DNA of 64,000 nucleotides from Bactrocera neohumeralis (GCF_024586455.1 NC_065919.1:11259368-11323367); one strand, 5' to 3'. Positions 35,210 through 47,602 are shown, counted from the first letter of the stretch. Translations and numbers: made by a program. The notes: generated by a model not told the origin, from the sequence alone.

Positions 35210-38200
35210 CTAATTCAAATTGATCCATTGGTCGAGCGGTATTTTAGCGAATATTCGATCCATGAAGTTGCGTATGACGAGCGTGAGTTTCGTGCGTAGC
35301 GCCGGTTTCATTTCCTTCAGCAGCTCCTGTGCATTGGAATTGATGAAGAGATTCAATGCGGCCTCTGTAAAGAGAAATATGGCAGACGTGTTAACACACA
35401 CTTCACACAAATACATATTGACAGTATAGTTTAACAACGACGACTCGGGCTATACTCACGTATCACTGTGTTGCCATTAGCAATATTATCCACACCCATT
35501 TTTATTTCCTTTACATTGAAATCCATTTTAACCTGATCGGCTGTTAGGTATGTGCGTCCATCGTCAGCCAAATTGGGTATGGCTTTGAAGTAAATTTTTG
35601 CTTTGACGCCATCTAAGGTAAAAATCAATATAATAAATTAATATGTTTTCTTTTTTTTAATAATTATGAAAATGTAAAAATAGCATAAATATAAAATTGA
35701 AAAGTATACAATGTGACGCTCACCATATTCGCCCCAATAATCACCAGCACCTGAGGCTTTCACCAAAATCAAGACGCCTGTCGAGCGGTATTGCGAACGC
35801 ACTTTAATGTGTGGAATTTCGCAAGTCAACTGAAATTGTAGAGTCTCCAAATCGGAACTGTAAGAGAGGAGAATGGCGTAATCTTTATAAATAATAAAAA
35901 AATATAAAAATAGAGAGAGAGAGATATGTTTATGGAATGAAATATTGCGAATATTGCTGGATTGAAATAAATATTAATTAATATGCCCACAACTTTTGCT
36001 ATTGAAAAGATGCTGGAGCGAAAGAACTCAGTAGAAAGGGGCTAAATGTCAAATGGTGTTTCGAAAGGCTTGCCATAAACGAAAATTCGTTGTTCTTCTA
36101 ACTCGTACGATAAGTACCAGTATATTCTAACAGTGTTAGATTGCTTTCTGTAATGAATATTTTTTTGACCACAGACGAAGTGGCTAATAAGGTGGCTGCA
36201 TTTTGATTATATGCGGGTTTTATAGGTAAGCACACCTTAAAAGCTTCGACTAGATGAACTTTTTATCAAAAATATAGTTCTAGAGTCAAAATACACTTTA
36301 CTTATTCATGGGATATGACAATAGCCGTCGGTTATACTCTTTCGCGATCCATTCCTGAAAGGATGCGTCTAACGGACTCCAATGAGACTAGTTTTTATAG
36401 CCTGAACAAGCTTCACATGAAGTTTGTAACACCCAGAAGGAAACTTCGGAGACCCTATGCAGTATATTGATTGATAAACGAGGAATGCACTGCGACCTTA
36501 GGTGTATTGTGCGCTCTCCTCGATCCAGCAAAGTGATAAAAGTCCAATATGCTGCTGAATCGATCTGAAATCTTACACATGTCCTTTTCTCCTCTAGAAA
36601 CTGCTAATTTGTCGGAATCGCTGAAATCGGACCACTATAGCATATAGCTGCAATATGAACTGATCGATCAAACTCAAACCCCTATATGGAAAACTTTTTT
36701 ATTTGCCAAAGTATCTTCAAGAAATTTGGCACAGATTATTATCAAACACTACACTAAAATCCACGAAAATATTGTTCAGATCGGACCAATATAGCATATA
36801 GCTGCCTTACAAACTGATTGATTAAACTCAAGTCCCTATATGGAAAACTTTTTTATTAGTCAAACTATCTTGACAAAATTTGACACATATTATTTGCCAA
36901 GACAATTCTTCAATCTCCGAAAAAATTGTGCAAATCAGACCACTATAGCATATAGCTGCCATACAAACTTATCGGTCAAACTCTAGATAAATATTTTTTT
37001 TTTGTGCAGTAAAGGGTATTAAAACATCTGTGCAGTCGAAAATAATGCTTTTTCTAGTTTGCTATTGCTCTCCAGCTCCCTTCTTCTGAGTTGTTACGTT
37101 CTAGAATCGGTGATTTTAATGATTTAACTTCTGCATACTATAGTACCTAGATATAAACCAATTAATTTAGTCCAAAACACATTACTTATAATAAAACACT
37201 AAAATCATAAATCTCTTGCTCAAATATCGATGCTTGATGTCAAAATATATAATATACATATATTATTTGCATACAACTAACAGTGGCCCACTTATTAGCA
37301 CTATTCAAGTCCAGTTGCGAAGACTTGAGCTTCACCGTATACCATGACCTAAGCCATATTGACTTGGCCTAGTGAATGGCAGTCGTACATAACAATTTCA
37401 TTTGGCATGTCAATGTTTATCAACCGTACATACATAAATATAAACAAACGCATGCCAACAAAAGAAGCGACGCTGGCCAAATTTGTCGGCGCTGTACTCT
37501 TCACCTTGATATAAATTGGCAAAGTAGCTGTTTCCATACAACAAACACTGTGTAAACTAGACATACCAACTGATGGGCGCAATAAACGGTTGCATGCAAC
37601 TTCAAGTCGCACCAAAAAGTGCTTAGCAAATGACAATTTAGCAAATTTCTCAATTGGCTGCAGTCAGTCGACGACGATGTTGCAGCTAAAGGCGTAAACG
37701 AGTTAAACATTTAACGCTTTTAACCTTGAATGCAGCGCAACACCGGCGTTGCAAGTGTTTCTTTTGGTTGATATGTGTTTTTGGTGTTCCTATTCTCATG
37801 TGTTTTTATGTGTGTTTACATTCTGTGTTTTTACTCAAAGTCCACACGAAGTAGCAATCAGCATTTATGTAATTTCCAAGCAACATCTTTAGATTCTATG
37901 CACATTTACACACTTAAATACATTTGTGTATGTATATACCAAAGCGTTTATGTATGTGTTGTCCGATTTCTAGTTTGCATGCGAACATGTGTAAATGTAC
38001 TGGTTTGTGCTCACAAATCATTTTAATGTCTAATTTACTACACGCGACGGTCGTTAATGGCAGCAGGCGCAGCGTAAACAAAATTTGGCCGCTGAGCTTC
38101 AGTTTGCGATGGCGTATGATAAACATTGCATACGCCGCCATAAGCACCACTATACTCGTATGTATGCATCAAACTGGCTACCACATTTTTAGCCACACGA

Positions 38201-41200
38201 CTGCATATCTACGTATGCAAGTTCTGTACATTTGCTTATGTATGTAGTTTGATATGTAAACCAGCAATAAGGAAAACGTATAGTTTATTAGCGAAGTCGG
38301 CACAGTGGTCCAGCCCAAGTGTGACTAGGTTTGAGTTTCTTACGGCGAGCTTACGAGTAATTATGGTATGTATTTGAGTAGAAGATTTTTTTGAATAAAT
38401 ATATATGTACGCAGTATAAAATCTTCACTCATTCAGAGGCTGAAATGGAAGAAACTGTAGCCTTAGCGCTAAGTAATTGCATTGATTAAGATATTGCACC
38501 AGTCAGAAAGTGTATCATCACATTAGCAATAGCTTCAAGCCTCTTCCATATTAGACTTGTAAGTCCGATCACAGCGCAATCGCCGGAAACTGCAAAGCCT
38601 CTGCAGAGGGCACCTTTTCCCAAATTTCAGCCAACTAGAAACGAGTCGGTTTTCCGATGTCTGCTTGGGTTCTGTTATTGGACCTCCAGTGAGCTCAGCA
38701 AGCGCTGGTCAACAACCTGAACTTATGAGACTCCGATATCTTTTTAAGCTAGAATGAAATTTAGGGTTCATCCGACATCTTTTTAAGCTAGAATGAACTT
38801 TAGGGTATGCTCCCAACTACTGGCTCTTAACCAAGTCAATATCGCCGCAATTGTATGTATTCTGACTACTATTCAATAAGTTCACCTATGCCTAAATATT
38901 CTTTCGGACGCTATTTTCCAAAGCTGTATGGAGGAAGGCCAGATGGAATCATTTTGTCACTTCCTTCGCTATTGTCCGGCTTTTACCAGATTGCAATTGA
39001 AATATCTCTGTAGAAGCTAACCGTCTTAACAAATTTGTGATAAGCTTAACAAGCTTCATGTCCCATCTGTCTAAATGAGATTAATAATTTTAGCACAATC
39101 TTACGATTTAACCTAACTTAATCCTTAACCTAACTTAATCTAACCTAACCTAACTAAGAAGTCATAACTTCGAAGCTGTAGATAATTTCGTCTATCTTGG
39201 AACCAGCATCAACACCAACAACAACGTCAGTCTCGAAATCCAACGCAGAATATCTCTGGCCATCAGGTGCTACTTTGGACTTAGTAGGCAATTGAGAAGT
39301 AAAGTTCTCTCTCGATGAACAAAAACAAAACTCTATAAGTCACTCATTATTCCCGTCCTGCTTTATGGTACAGAGGCAAGTAAAATGACAGCAGCTGATG
39401 AGTCAGCGTTGCGAGTTTTCGAGAGCAAAGTTAGGTCATGTCGTCCGAGTGGTTGAAAACACTTCAGCTCTGAAAGTATTCAACTCAGTACCCGTCGTGG
39501 GAAGCAGAGGAAGAGGAAGACTTCCACTCCGTTGGAAAGACCAGGTGGAGAAGGATCTGGCTACACTTGGAATCTCCAACGGGCCCAAATAGCGAAAAAA
39601 ATAACGACTGACTCGGCCATAACCGATTAAACGGTGTCTATGCCAACCAAGAAGAAGATACATAGATTATGTGAGCGAAACGGATTGTTAAAGTTTGTTT
39701 GATCAGCTTTTAAAATGTTTTCGATGGTTTTAACCATAACAGTATAGAAAGTAAGTGACTGCAATTCATTTGACCTTGCCTCATGCTTGACCGTAGAGTT
39801 AATGACAAGCCGACAAAGTCCGAATAGCCTCATAACATTACCGAGTTAATTAAAAAGTTCACAAATGTTCGATATAAAATTAAAGGGTTTGAGCATTTCA
39901 GCAAAATATTATAAAAATTACCAATTATTACTCGTTGTTCGTGGGTCGGAGTAAGTAGGAAGTTAATGTATACTATTAATGTATATTATTTTCAAATTAC
40001 TAACCCTCTAAATTTCTTTACGTATTATTTATATTAGCGTTGTTTCATATTCTATTATTATGCAATATTATTTATGTTTGATTGTCTTATTAGTAGTACT
40101 TTTGACTAATAGGTTCAAGTGCTTTGCTGATCTCTCTGCGGCTTTAAAATCAACTTTTACGCCGATTTGATATTTGAATGGATCTCATAGTATATTTATA
40201 TGTATGTATAGATATATGTATAAACAGGGATATTATTTGGCCTCGAGATTCACTTTCCATTTCTGAAATGATTATTGATGCTTTTTTCTAGGGAATGTGG
40301 TGTTCGGAAGGTTTTTAAACCCGCAATTTTAAGACAAGATTAAATATATAAAATTCTACAAATTAGTATTGTAGAAAAAATTTTAATAAAAATGTTAAAT
40401 ATTTTAAATACCTGTTTCTATAAATATTAGCGAAAATAAGCAAAACTGATTTATCCAATGTAAGTTAAGCCAATAAATATTTTTCGAGTTATTCGATAAT
40501 TAGCAAAGGCCGAGAACCGCTTTGGAACGTAAATGTAAAACTTCAAACGCGTTTCTCCCAAAACTATTTTTTTTTTTTGAACTGGAGACCAGTGTAACTC
40601 GAAAACCGCTCGGTAGATTTCAATGAAATTTATATAGCTTTTTTTGAAAACATGAAAAAATAGTACTTGATCGAAGAATATTTCTTAATTTTGATTTTTT
40701 ATAAGCAATTAACCACTTGTTTTTCCTCGAAACTCTGGAAAAATTTTTAGATCACTATTTTGTTGTTTTAAGAAAGAAATCTGCAATTAGGCACTAGATG
40801 ATCTGTTAGTAAAACGAATTTTTTATCCAATTGATTTTGGTTGATCCAACAAGAATTAATGATGGTCATCACAGGTAGCTTCGGTTGAAACTGATTCAAG
40901 ACAAAGAGCTATTACTTTTAAAATTTTTATTTTTTTTTTCAAATTTCTAAAAAGTCAAGTCGAACCCTTAAATAATGATGCCATGTTTTTTGTTTTATAA
41001 AATTTTGTAAAATAAAATAATTTACTGGCTAAAGAAACATAACTTATTTGAAATTGTAATTTCTTCATGGCTCTGACTACACCTAACCCATAATGCATCT
41101 AAGTAATATTGTAATATTGTTATGCGCGACTGTGCGTACTTTAAAGTTCTATGTGTATTTTGTTAGACGCCTGAATCCCAATTCTGGCTCAATGTACCCG

Positions 41201-44200
41201 TCATTGAGTTCTACAAAAGTGCGATTATTATTTAAGACTTTTCTCTACAACAACTTTTCTTTACAAAATTTTTTCTCTAACTACATATTCTCAACTCCCT
41301 AATATTTGAAATCGATTTAGCAACTTTTTGCCGTATTGAAATGATATTAGGTGTATATTCATTGAGAGCACGCAAAATACTACATTCAAGGCATGGGCAA
41401 TTAACTTTTACATAAAATGCAGAAAAAACGAAATATTACATCTGGTCAGGAATTAAATGTTAGGTAATGCATTAATTCATACTTCTCCCTGCAAATAACA
41501 CATTGTTGATGACATGTTAGGCGAAAGTTAATATACACTTTGAAAAAAAAACACGAAATAATTAATTAAAAATAATGTTAGCGAGAACTGCGCTACGTTT
41601 TTGCTGCTACTAATAACAGTAAAGAAAAACTAACAGCTACAGTCTTTCCTGTTGGAAATTTTGACAATAGTTCACTATCGTTTTCTTCTGTCATCCTAGC
41701 AGCATGCTTAGCACATATATTTTACGATCTGAAGTTTATATATATGTACTTAGAGAGAATTTAGATATTGGTTTCAAAGACGGTTGAGAGATTGCTGAAG
41801 ATATGCCTCGTTCTGGACGACCTTCGACTTCTTCAACTGATGAAAATATTACAAAAGTAAAGAATATGGTGCTTGAAAATCGTCAGGCAAGTGTTAGAGA
41901 GTGGCAAGAGAGCTCGACATCTCTCACGAGTCTGGACTAATGATTTAGGTGGATATTTTGGATATTAAACTACAGGCAAAGAGGTAAATTGTCTATTTTT
42001 CGGAGTCTAATTGCTGGGTGATGCTTTTTCTAACTAGTTCATCTTCACAGTTACCAAAGTTTTCACTATGTCCTGGAACCCATAGCAAGTTTATTGTGAA
42101 ATAAAGTATAACCTACTTGTATATATAAACAATTATAAACTAAATATTTGCCTGCCAGCATATATTTGCAAGCCTGGCGAGTTTGTAGTTTTAAATATTC
42201 TATGATACTCACCGCACATTTGTTACAGTTATATTACTAACACCATATGCTTGTATATTACGGAAGAGGGCTCGATAACCGTCCGGTCCGCTGCCCAGCA
42301 CAATACCAATCTCATCAATGATAACCGGTTCGATCTAAGATTACATAAACACAAATAGTACACAACTGATGATGAAGCATTATTTTGGTGCTTGCAACTG
42401 CCCGATACTTACATCATAAATATCCAGCTCAGGTACGCCCTGGCGCAAGTAATGCACCAATTTATTGCCACTGTCACGCAGGCATTCGTTAATGTATTCC
42501 TCATCGCGCGGGCACTGTTGAAGGAAATAGGCTGAAAATCGGAAAACAAAACAAGTTCTAGTAAAAAATTCAGTAAGAACAAGAAAAAGCGTTATATGAA
42601 ATTAATATACCCTACACAGTTGCATTTCTTGTAGCATAAAAAGGTATCAAAAGATGTTTATTTTGATTTGAACGATCGGTTTATATGACAGCTATATGCT
42701 ATAGTGGTCCGATCTGCACAATTTGCTCAAGGATTGCAAGTTGGTCTCGGCTAATAATTTATGGCAAATTTCTTAAAGATATCTCGTCAAAAAAGTTATA
42801 AGTTATAGTGTTCAGTCTGAGAAATATGTTCAAAGATTGTAGCGCTGTCTATGATAATAATCTAAGCGGAATTTCTTGAAGATATCATGTGAAATAAACA
42901 AGTTTTTCATGAAATAACTTGATTTGGTCTGGTGCATTTGCTTGATAGCGTTATGCTATAGTGGTCCGATATTGGCGGTTCCGACGAGTGAGCAGCTTAT
43001 TGAGGAGAAAAGTACGTGAGCAAAATTTCAGTTTGATATCTCGAAAACCGAGGGCAAAAGACTGACGACTATGGCTAACTAAATCGACTCAGCTCGTCAT
43101 GCAGACCATTTATTTTGTTCAGCGATGAGCTACATTTCTGGCTCAATGGGTATGTAAACAAGCAAAGTTTCCGTACGCTTTTTTTTGGGGTACGAAGAGC
43201 AACCTAAAGCGATTCAAGAGCTGTCATTTTATACAAAAAAAACAACGATTTCATGTGGTTTGTGAGCCGATTAATCGTTGGTTCATATTTCTTAAAAAAT
43301 GATGTCGGTGAGAACATAACCGCCATGTTAACCGACTATTTGATGCCTGAAATTGTAGCTCGTGATCTCGGCGACTTTTGGTTTCAACAAGACGGCGCCA
43401 CTTCCCACACAACGCATCAATCAATGAATTTATTGAAAGAACACTTCGGTGAGAAGATAATTTCACGTTTTGGGCCGGTCGATTGGCCACCCAGATCGTT
43501 TAATATCTTACAGTTAGACTTTTTCCCCTGAGGATATGTTAAGTCTAAAGTCTATGCGGATCCCGCTTCGAATCAGGCCATGGAGCAAAACATCAAAAAC
43601 ATCACGCGTGCCATTCGCCAGTGACCAGTCGAAATGAGTCATCAAAAATTAGACTCAACGGATGGACCATCTGAGACGTAGCCGCAACCAACATTTGGAA
43701 GAGATAATCTTCAAAAAATAAATGCCAAAGAATGTTCTTTCGAATGATAATAAACGTTCCTCAATAAATTTGAAGCTTTTGTGTTTTTTTTTTTAAATAG
43801 GGAACCTCGAAATCACCTTTTATATACATTTCATAGGGACTTCGTGACAAATTTAATATACCCTGATTAGGGTATAAAAATATAATAAACTGCTGCACCA
43901 CTTAATTGATGTTTTGACTGCACAAAATAACGGTTATGAGCACTAAAACGCAAACATGGTCGCAAATTACTCATACACTTACAATGCACACGGCATAAAT
44001 TTGCATACGATGAAAAACGAAATACAACAAACAATATTTGCTGTTCCATAATAGTAAAAACTTAAAATCATATATGCGCTTAATTGAAAAACGATTAATA
44101 GAAAAGCGCAATAAAGCAATAATTTAATGCCCACAAATATTAAGTACTTCATAACATTATTGGCTCTTTGCGTTGTTTTTTTTTAAGCTTGCAAGCAGTT

Positions 44201-47200
44201 TCGTTTAATTAAGTAATTTGTGCGCATGGAATGAGCTTTGACTTTAATTCTGGGTATTTGACAGTTGCCACTGTTATTGCATGTTCATTTGTATGTAAAA
44301 CTACTTGTATTCAGAATAATGACACAACGTTTTTCTGCAGCAAAAAGTTTAAAGATTTACACTATTAAACGATGAAAATGTTGTCTTTGACAAGAACCTT
44401 CCTTTATTATACATAGTGTACTGTTTGTTCTCCATATATCAATTAGTGCATATATTTATGTGCGATATGATGTTTTAGGGAGTCTACTTTATCACGAACA
44501 CAAGTATTTGAAAGACGCAATGCGTACAGTGAAGCTCGTGACGGCATCGAAAACTCGCCTTACATAGCTTTACCGACTTCAAAAACTCGACTTTTTTATT
44601 GTCTTATCAAATTTTATAATAACTCTAGAATATTGAACTAAATTCTCAAGTTGAAAGGAGTAATTGTTTTGGAGATACAGCCTTGAAAAGCTTTATAGAC
44701 ACGCGTTGCTCTCGAAACTGTGTTTTCAATGCCGATTCCTAAGATTTCTCGCGAACTGTTCAACCGATTTAAAAGAAAAGTTACACTTGTCTTTGAGATA
44801 TAATTTATAAGATCTGGAACGAAGGATTTTTGTGTGCAGTGAAAAATATTTCAAAAACAAAACACGTCGAGAAATGTTCATCAAAATGGTTATTTTTTCT
44901 ATAAAAACGTCTGCCAAAAATACAATTTTCTTTTTTTTTTGTCTTTTCTTCGTACCATACCTAGTTTGTGGTCTTAATTAAAACATATATTTTTTCTTTT
45001 TTACTCCGTATAAACCGGTATCAAGTGCTGCTGTCAACGCGAAGGCACATTTTTTCGAGAGACTGCCGGAAATGACCTCGTAATGACACAGTTTTCAATA
45101 TTTTGTTTTGAAAATTTCACACAATCATTTTAAGATTTTTGTCTTATGAATAATAAAGAGTTTTAATAAAATATTTAATTTTTTATAAGAAAAAAATATT
45201 GAAACTGGGCCGTTTTTTACACAAGGAAACCATGAAAACCTTATGCGATTCGTCCATCCATCTCTGTTAAGAACGATTAAATCAATAAAGTTGAAGACAC
45301 AGTGCTTGAAAATCTTCGTGTTGGATCTCCATATTTCTTATTTATCAACTCAACACATATTGGTTAAGCTTTCGGGTATGAATCCTGTCAATGCTAGACT
45401 CGTAACAAAAGACCTGAATCTGCCAAAACGACGTGAAGTAAGTTTCGCACAAGAGATGCTTGATAATGAAGCTGAGTACCATATATGTACATATGTATTC
45501 ATCGAACTTATCATTACTGGTGACGAGACATGGGTTTATGAATATGTCGTTGAAACTGTGCAACAATCTACGGAATGTTAGTTCAAAAAAGAATCAAAAA
45601 CTGAAATTCACTGATGGCACGGAAGGTTATGCCAGCCGAGTGGAGTAACGAGTGTATGAAAAATTCAATTGTAAGTTGGTATGCTTGTATTGGCTAAAGA
45701 GCATTTTTTGAATGCGATAATAAATAATTATTGAAACACCGGAAAGTGTATGTTTTATGTCAGTCCGGGTCAAATTTGAAGTAATGTATTTGGTAGATTT
45801 GATGAATTATTATCGTTATGAAATTTGTACTGTATGTATTAGAGCTTAATATTCGAATAGTTTTAATGTTAATATTCATATGAACAGTTATAAACCGGAT
45901 AATTATTACGAAAAATTTTAATAGCACGTATGTATATACTTTTTAAATTTGTTAAAATTTGACTCGAAACACCACTTATGATATAACCAATATATCGGGT
46001 GATTTTTAAGAGCTTGATAACTTTTTTTTAAAAAAAAAACGCATAAAATTTGCAAAATCTCATCGGTTCTTTATTTGAAACGTTAGATTGGTTCATGACA
46101 TTTACTTTTTGAAGATAATTTCATTTAAATGTTGACCGCGGCTGCGTCTTGGGTGGTCCATTCGGAAAGTCCAATTTTGGGCAACTTTTTCGAGCATTTC
46201 GGCCGGAATAGCCCGAATTTCTTCGGAAATGTTGTCTTCCAAAGCTGGAATAGTTGCTGGCTTATTTCTGTAGACTTTAGACTTGACGTAGCCCCACAAA
46301 AAATAGTCTAAAGGCGTTAAATCGCATGATCTTGGTGGCCAACTTACGGGTCCATTTCTTGAGATGAATTGTTCTCCGAAGTTTTCCCTCAAAATGGCCA
46401 TCTGTGTGGCATGTAGCGCCATCTTGTTATGTCAACCAAGTTAGTTCTTCCAAAAAGTTTGTTATATCGAACGATAGCGATCGCCATTCACCGTAACGTT
46501 GCGTAACAGCATCTTTGAAAAAATACGGTATAATGATTCCACCAGCGTACAAACCACACCAAACAGTGCATTTTTCGGGATGCATGGGCAGTTCTTGAAC
46601 GGCTTCTGGTTGCTCTTTACCCCAAATGCGGCAATTTTGCTTATTTACGTAGCCATTCAACCAGAAATGAGCCTCATCGCTGAACAAAATTTGTCGATAA
46701 AAAAGCGGATTTTCTGCCAACTTCTGTAGGGCCCAGTCACTGAAAAACAACAAGAACATATATGAAATTATCTTCAAAAAGTAAATGTCATGAACCAATC
46801 TAACGTTTCAAATAAAGAACCGATGAGATTTTGCAAATTTTATAACCATTTTATAACCAAAACTCAAATTTTGTTTCAAACATTTTTTATTACATACCAT
46901 CTATGAAAATTCTATAAAGCCTTAATTAAAAAGCCCAATATCTCGAGAAGTAGTAATGATAGCCATTTTGACCTTGGATCTTTTTTGTAGCAAATAAAAC
47001 TTCCTACAAGTTTGTCATGTACATTTTTTCTATAGCTCTTGTCATTTACGAGATATATACAAAAAAATTAGATTTTCGGGGAAAAATCAGGTTTAGACCC
47101 CGTACTACCTCGCCGGTGTGAGTTTCGACTTCGTCGCAATGAGCACTTTTGTAGAGTGTTCAATTCTGAGGAATATGTGTCTAAAGTCAAAGCGATGCCA

Positions 47201-47602
47201 TAAAATGCCTCTGAGCTGTAGAAATTTAAAGATAAAAAATCACGATTGTGGTGTATTTTTAATGGAAAATTTTTAGGTGCCATGGTCCAGTCCTTAATGT
47301 TAATATTAAGAGCTCAAATTTTCAAGGAATTTTTTTAGGGTATTTCCAAGAAAATTTCATGATGGGATTGAAAAAAATGAATAGTTCAAAAAAACAAACA
47401 CCCTAATATAGATATATGTATACATAACTGCTCCAAAAATACTTCCTTCATGCAAAAAATATGATTTTTTTTTTGAGGCAACACTTCGGAGCCAATTTTT
47501 AAGTAAAAAATAAGTTTAACACTTACGTTGCACATCGTCCTGAGCATTTGTTGCAATCCAGCTGATTAGTGTTAAAATCGAAATCAAACCGAGTTTAAAC
47601 AT
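35210..47602 (-). CDS. JHBP/takeout-family secreted lipid-binding protein with giant introns (gene E)
   Basis: Six minus-strand exons, 47602-47527, 42531-42413, 42334-42213, 35857-35724, 35612-35460 and 35364-35210, join in frame to 252 aa. The signal peptide is residues 1 to about 20 (MFKLGLISILTLISWIATNA). Mature start 'YFLQQCPRDEEYINEC' has the family Cys pair; 'GVPELDIYDIEPV' is the first takeout motif. Inference: a secreted hydrophobic-ligand carrier. Introns 1 and 3 are 5.0 and 6.35 kb and packed with LINE, mariner and T/S repeats; the remaining introns are 78-111 bp. The last exon (155 nt) is split from its neighbour by an intron that B and D lack. Assignment of exon 1 rests on signal peptide, phase and strand across 5 kb; alternatives exist at 44049 and 50552. 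Confidence 0.85.
36395..37025. repeat. T-family dispersed repeat in gene E intron 3
   Basis: Three 'ctatagcatatagctg' motifs (near 36640, 36790, 36945) about 155 bp apart mark internal tandem units. They are preceded by 'aagtttgtaacacccagaag' and a 'gagaccctatgcagtatat' stretch typical of the family end. Confidence 0.65.
38440..39130 (+). mobile_element. C-terminal LINE fragment with CCTAA-like tail
   Basis: Near 38930-39020 the plus strand reads 'MEEGQMESFCHFLRYCPAF', the Cys/His tail of the RNase H-type LINE family; the part upstream is heavily decayed. It ends at about 39105-39155 in 'aacctaacttaatccttaa' and further CCTAA-like units, directly abutting the next LINE fragment. Confidence 0.5.
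38732..38811 (+). repeat. 40-bp direct tandem duplication
   Basis: Two adjacent copies (38732-38771, 38772-38811) of a segment starting 'ccgatatctttttaagctag' / 'ccgacatctttttaagctag' differ at only a few bases. It lies inside the LINE remnant. Confidence 0.8.
39155..39660 (+). mobile_element. RTE-like LINE 3' fragment
   Basis: It reads 'NFEAVDNFVYLGTSINTNN'-like sequence after 'gtcataacttcgaag', then a shortened 'LGHVVRVVENTSALKVF' segment (39398-39592), and ends with an 'aagaagaag' tail near 39650. An internal deletion joins the thumb region to the C-terminal part. Confidence 0.7.
40480..40975. repeat. S-family dispersed repeat in gene E intron 3
   Basis: It contains 'aaaacttcaaacgcgtttctcccaaaac', 'gaccagtgtaactcgaaaaccg' and 'atttcaatgaaattt', the family's recurring order. 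Divergent from the other copies. Confidence 0.5.
41790..41960 (+). mobile_element. mariner (mauritiana-like) transposase N-terminal fragment
   Basis: The plus strand reads 'EDMPRSGRPSTSSTDENIT' followed by 'VLENRQASVRE', the linker and second helix-turn-helix of mariner transposases, then a frameshifted 'ELDISHESG'. No catalytic part follows. Confidence 0.65.
42606..43882. repeat. T-family repeat interrupted by a mariner
   Basis: The left part is 42606-43110 (two units with 'agctatatgctatagtggtc' or similar, ending 'actcagctcgtcatgcag'). The right part is 43815-43882 ('acttcgtgacaaatttaat' and the small hairpin 'taccctgattagggta'). Together they give the order of an uninterrupted family member; the mariner lies between. 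It lies in gene E intron 1. Confidence 0.65.
43105..43818 (+). mobile_element. mariner-like transposon, 5'-truncated, inside a T repeat
   Basis: The frame at 43253-43531 reads 'DFWFQQDGATSHTTHQSMN' and 'FGPVDWPPRS', the catalytic core of the same transposase family as at 10325, 14174 and 53926. The 3' end 'gggaacctcgaaatcacc' is the terminal repeat; the 5' end and N-terminus are missing. Confidence 0.75.
43983..44049 (-). other. Possible alternative first exon of gene E
   Basis: The minus strand has an ATG at 44049 followed by 22 codons (MEQQILFVVFRFSSYANLCR) and a strong donor (gtaagtg). It leaves phase 1, the phase required by gene E exon 2 at 42531. An AT-rich TATA-like element (catatatg) lies upstream. 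The hydrophobic stretch is weak for a signal peptide because of an internal Arg. Speculative. Confidence 0.2.
44570..45130. repeat. S-family dispersed repeat in gene E intron 1
   Basis: Shares 'ctcgaaactgtgtttt' (44711-44726), 'aagatttctcgcgaac' and 'gtctgccaaaaa' with 26160-26620 in order. It includes the characteristic opening 'cttttttattgtcttat'. Confidence 0.55.
45240..45650 (+). mobile_element. mariner (mauritiana-like) transposase fragment
   Basis: Successive plus frames read 'AQEMLDNEAEY' and 'ELIITGDETWVYEYVVETV' (45243-45581), containing the first catalytic Asp in the TGDETW motif, then a shifted 'FKKESKTEI'. Later catalytic motifs are absent. It lies in gene E intron 1. Confidence 0.7.
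46012..46843 (-). mobile_element. mariner-like derivative with 82-bp perfect inverted arms
   Basis: The minus strand reads transposase pieces: 'QNCRIWGKEQPEAVQELPMH' (46798-46427) and, after a small deletion, 'WPPRSCDLTPLDYFLWGYVK' to the end 'HLNEIIFKK' (46422-46102). The left arm 46043-46124, which spans the last codons, stop and 3' UTR, is repeated as an exact reverse complement at 46762-46843, upstream of the transposase. The usual transposase N-terminus is missing. The 3' terminal sequence 'gggtgatttttaagagctt' lies at about 46000-46018. Confidence 0.75.
46842..46920. repeat. Fragment resembling the tandem unit of the TIR element
   Basis: It starts 'ataaccattttataaccaaa' then 'actcaaattttgtttca' and 'ttctataaag', close to 2142-2200 in the element at 1284-2366. 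It abuts the right arm of the mariner derivative with a few bases of overlap. Confidence 0.45.

Noticed and set aside
37349..38250. Several 60-107 residue frames in gene E intron 3
   Set aside because: Cys/Tyr/Val-rich reads of TGTA/CATA simple sequence on both strands, without splice logic.
41093..41302. 69-residue plus-strand frame with a hydrophobic start
   Set aside because: Signal-like start but no splice donor in phase, no Cys pair and no downstream exon; composition is that of the AT-rich surroundings.
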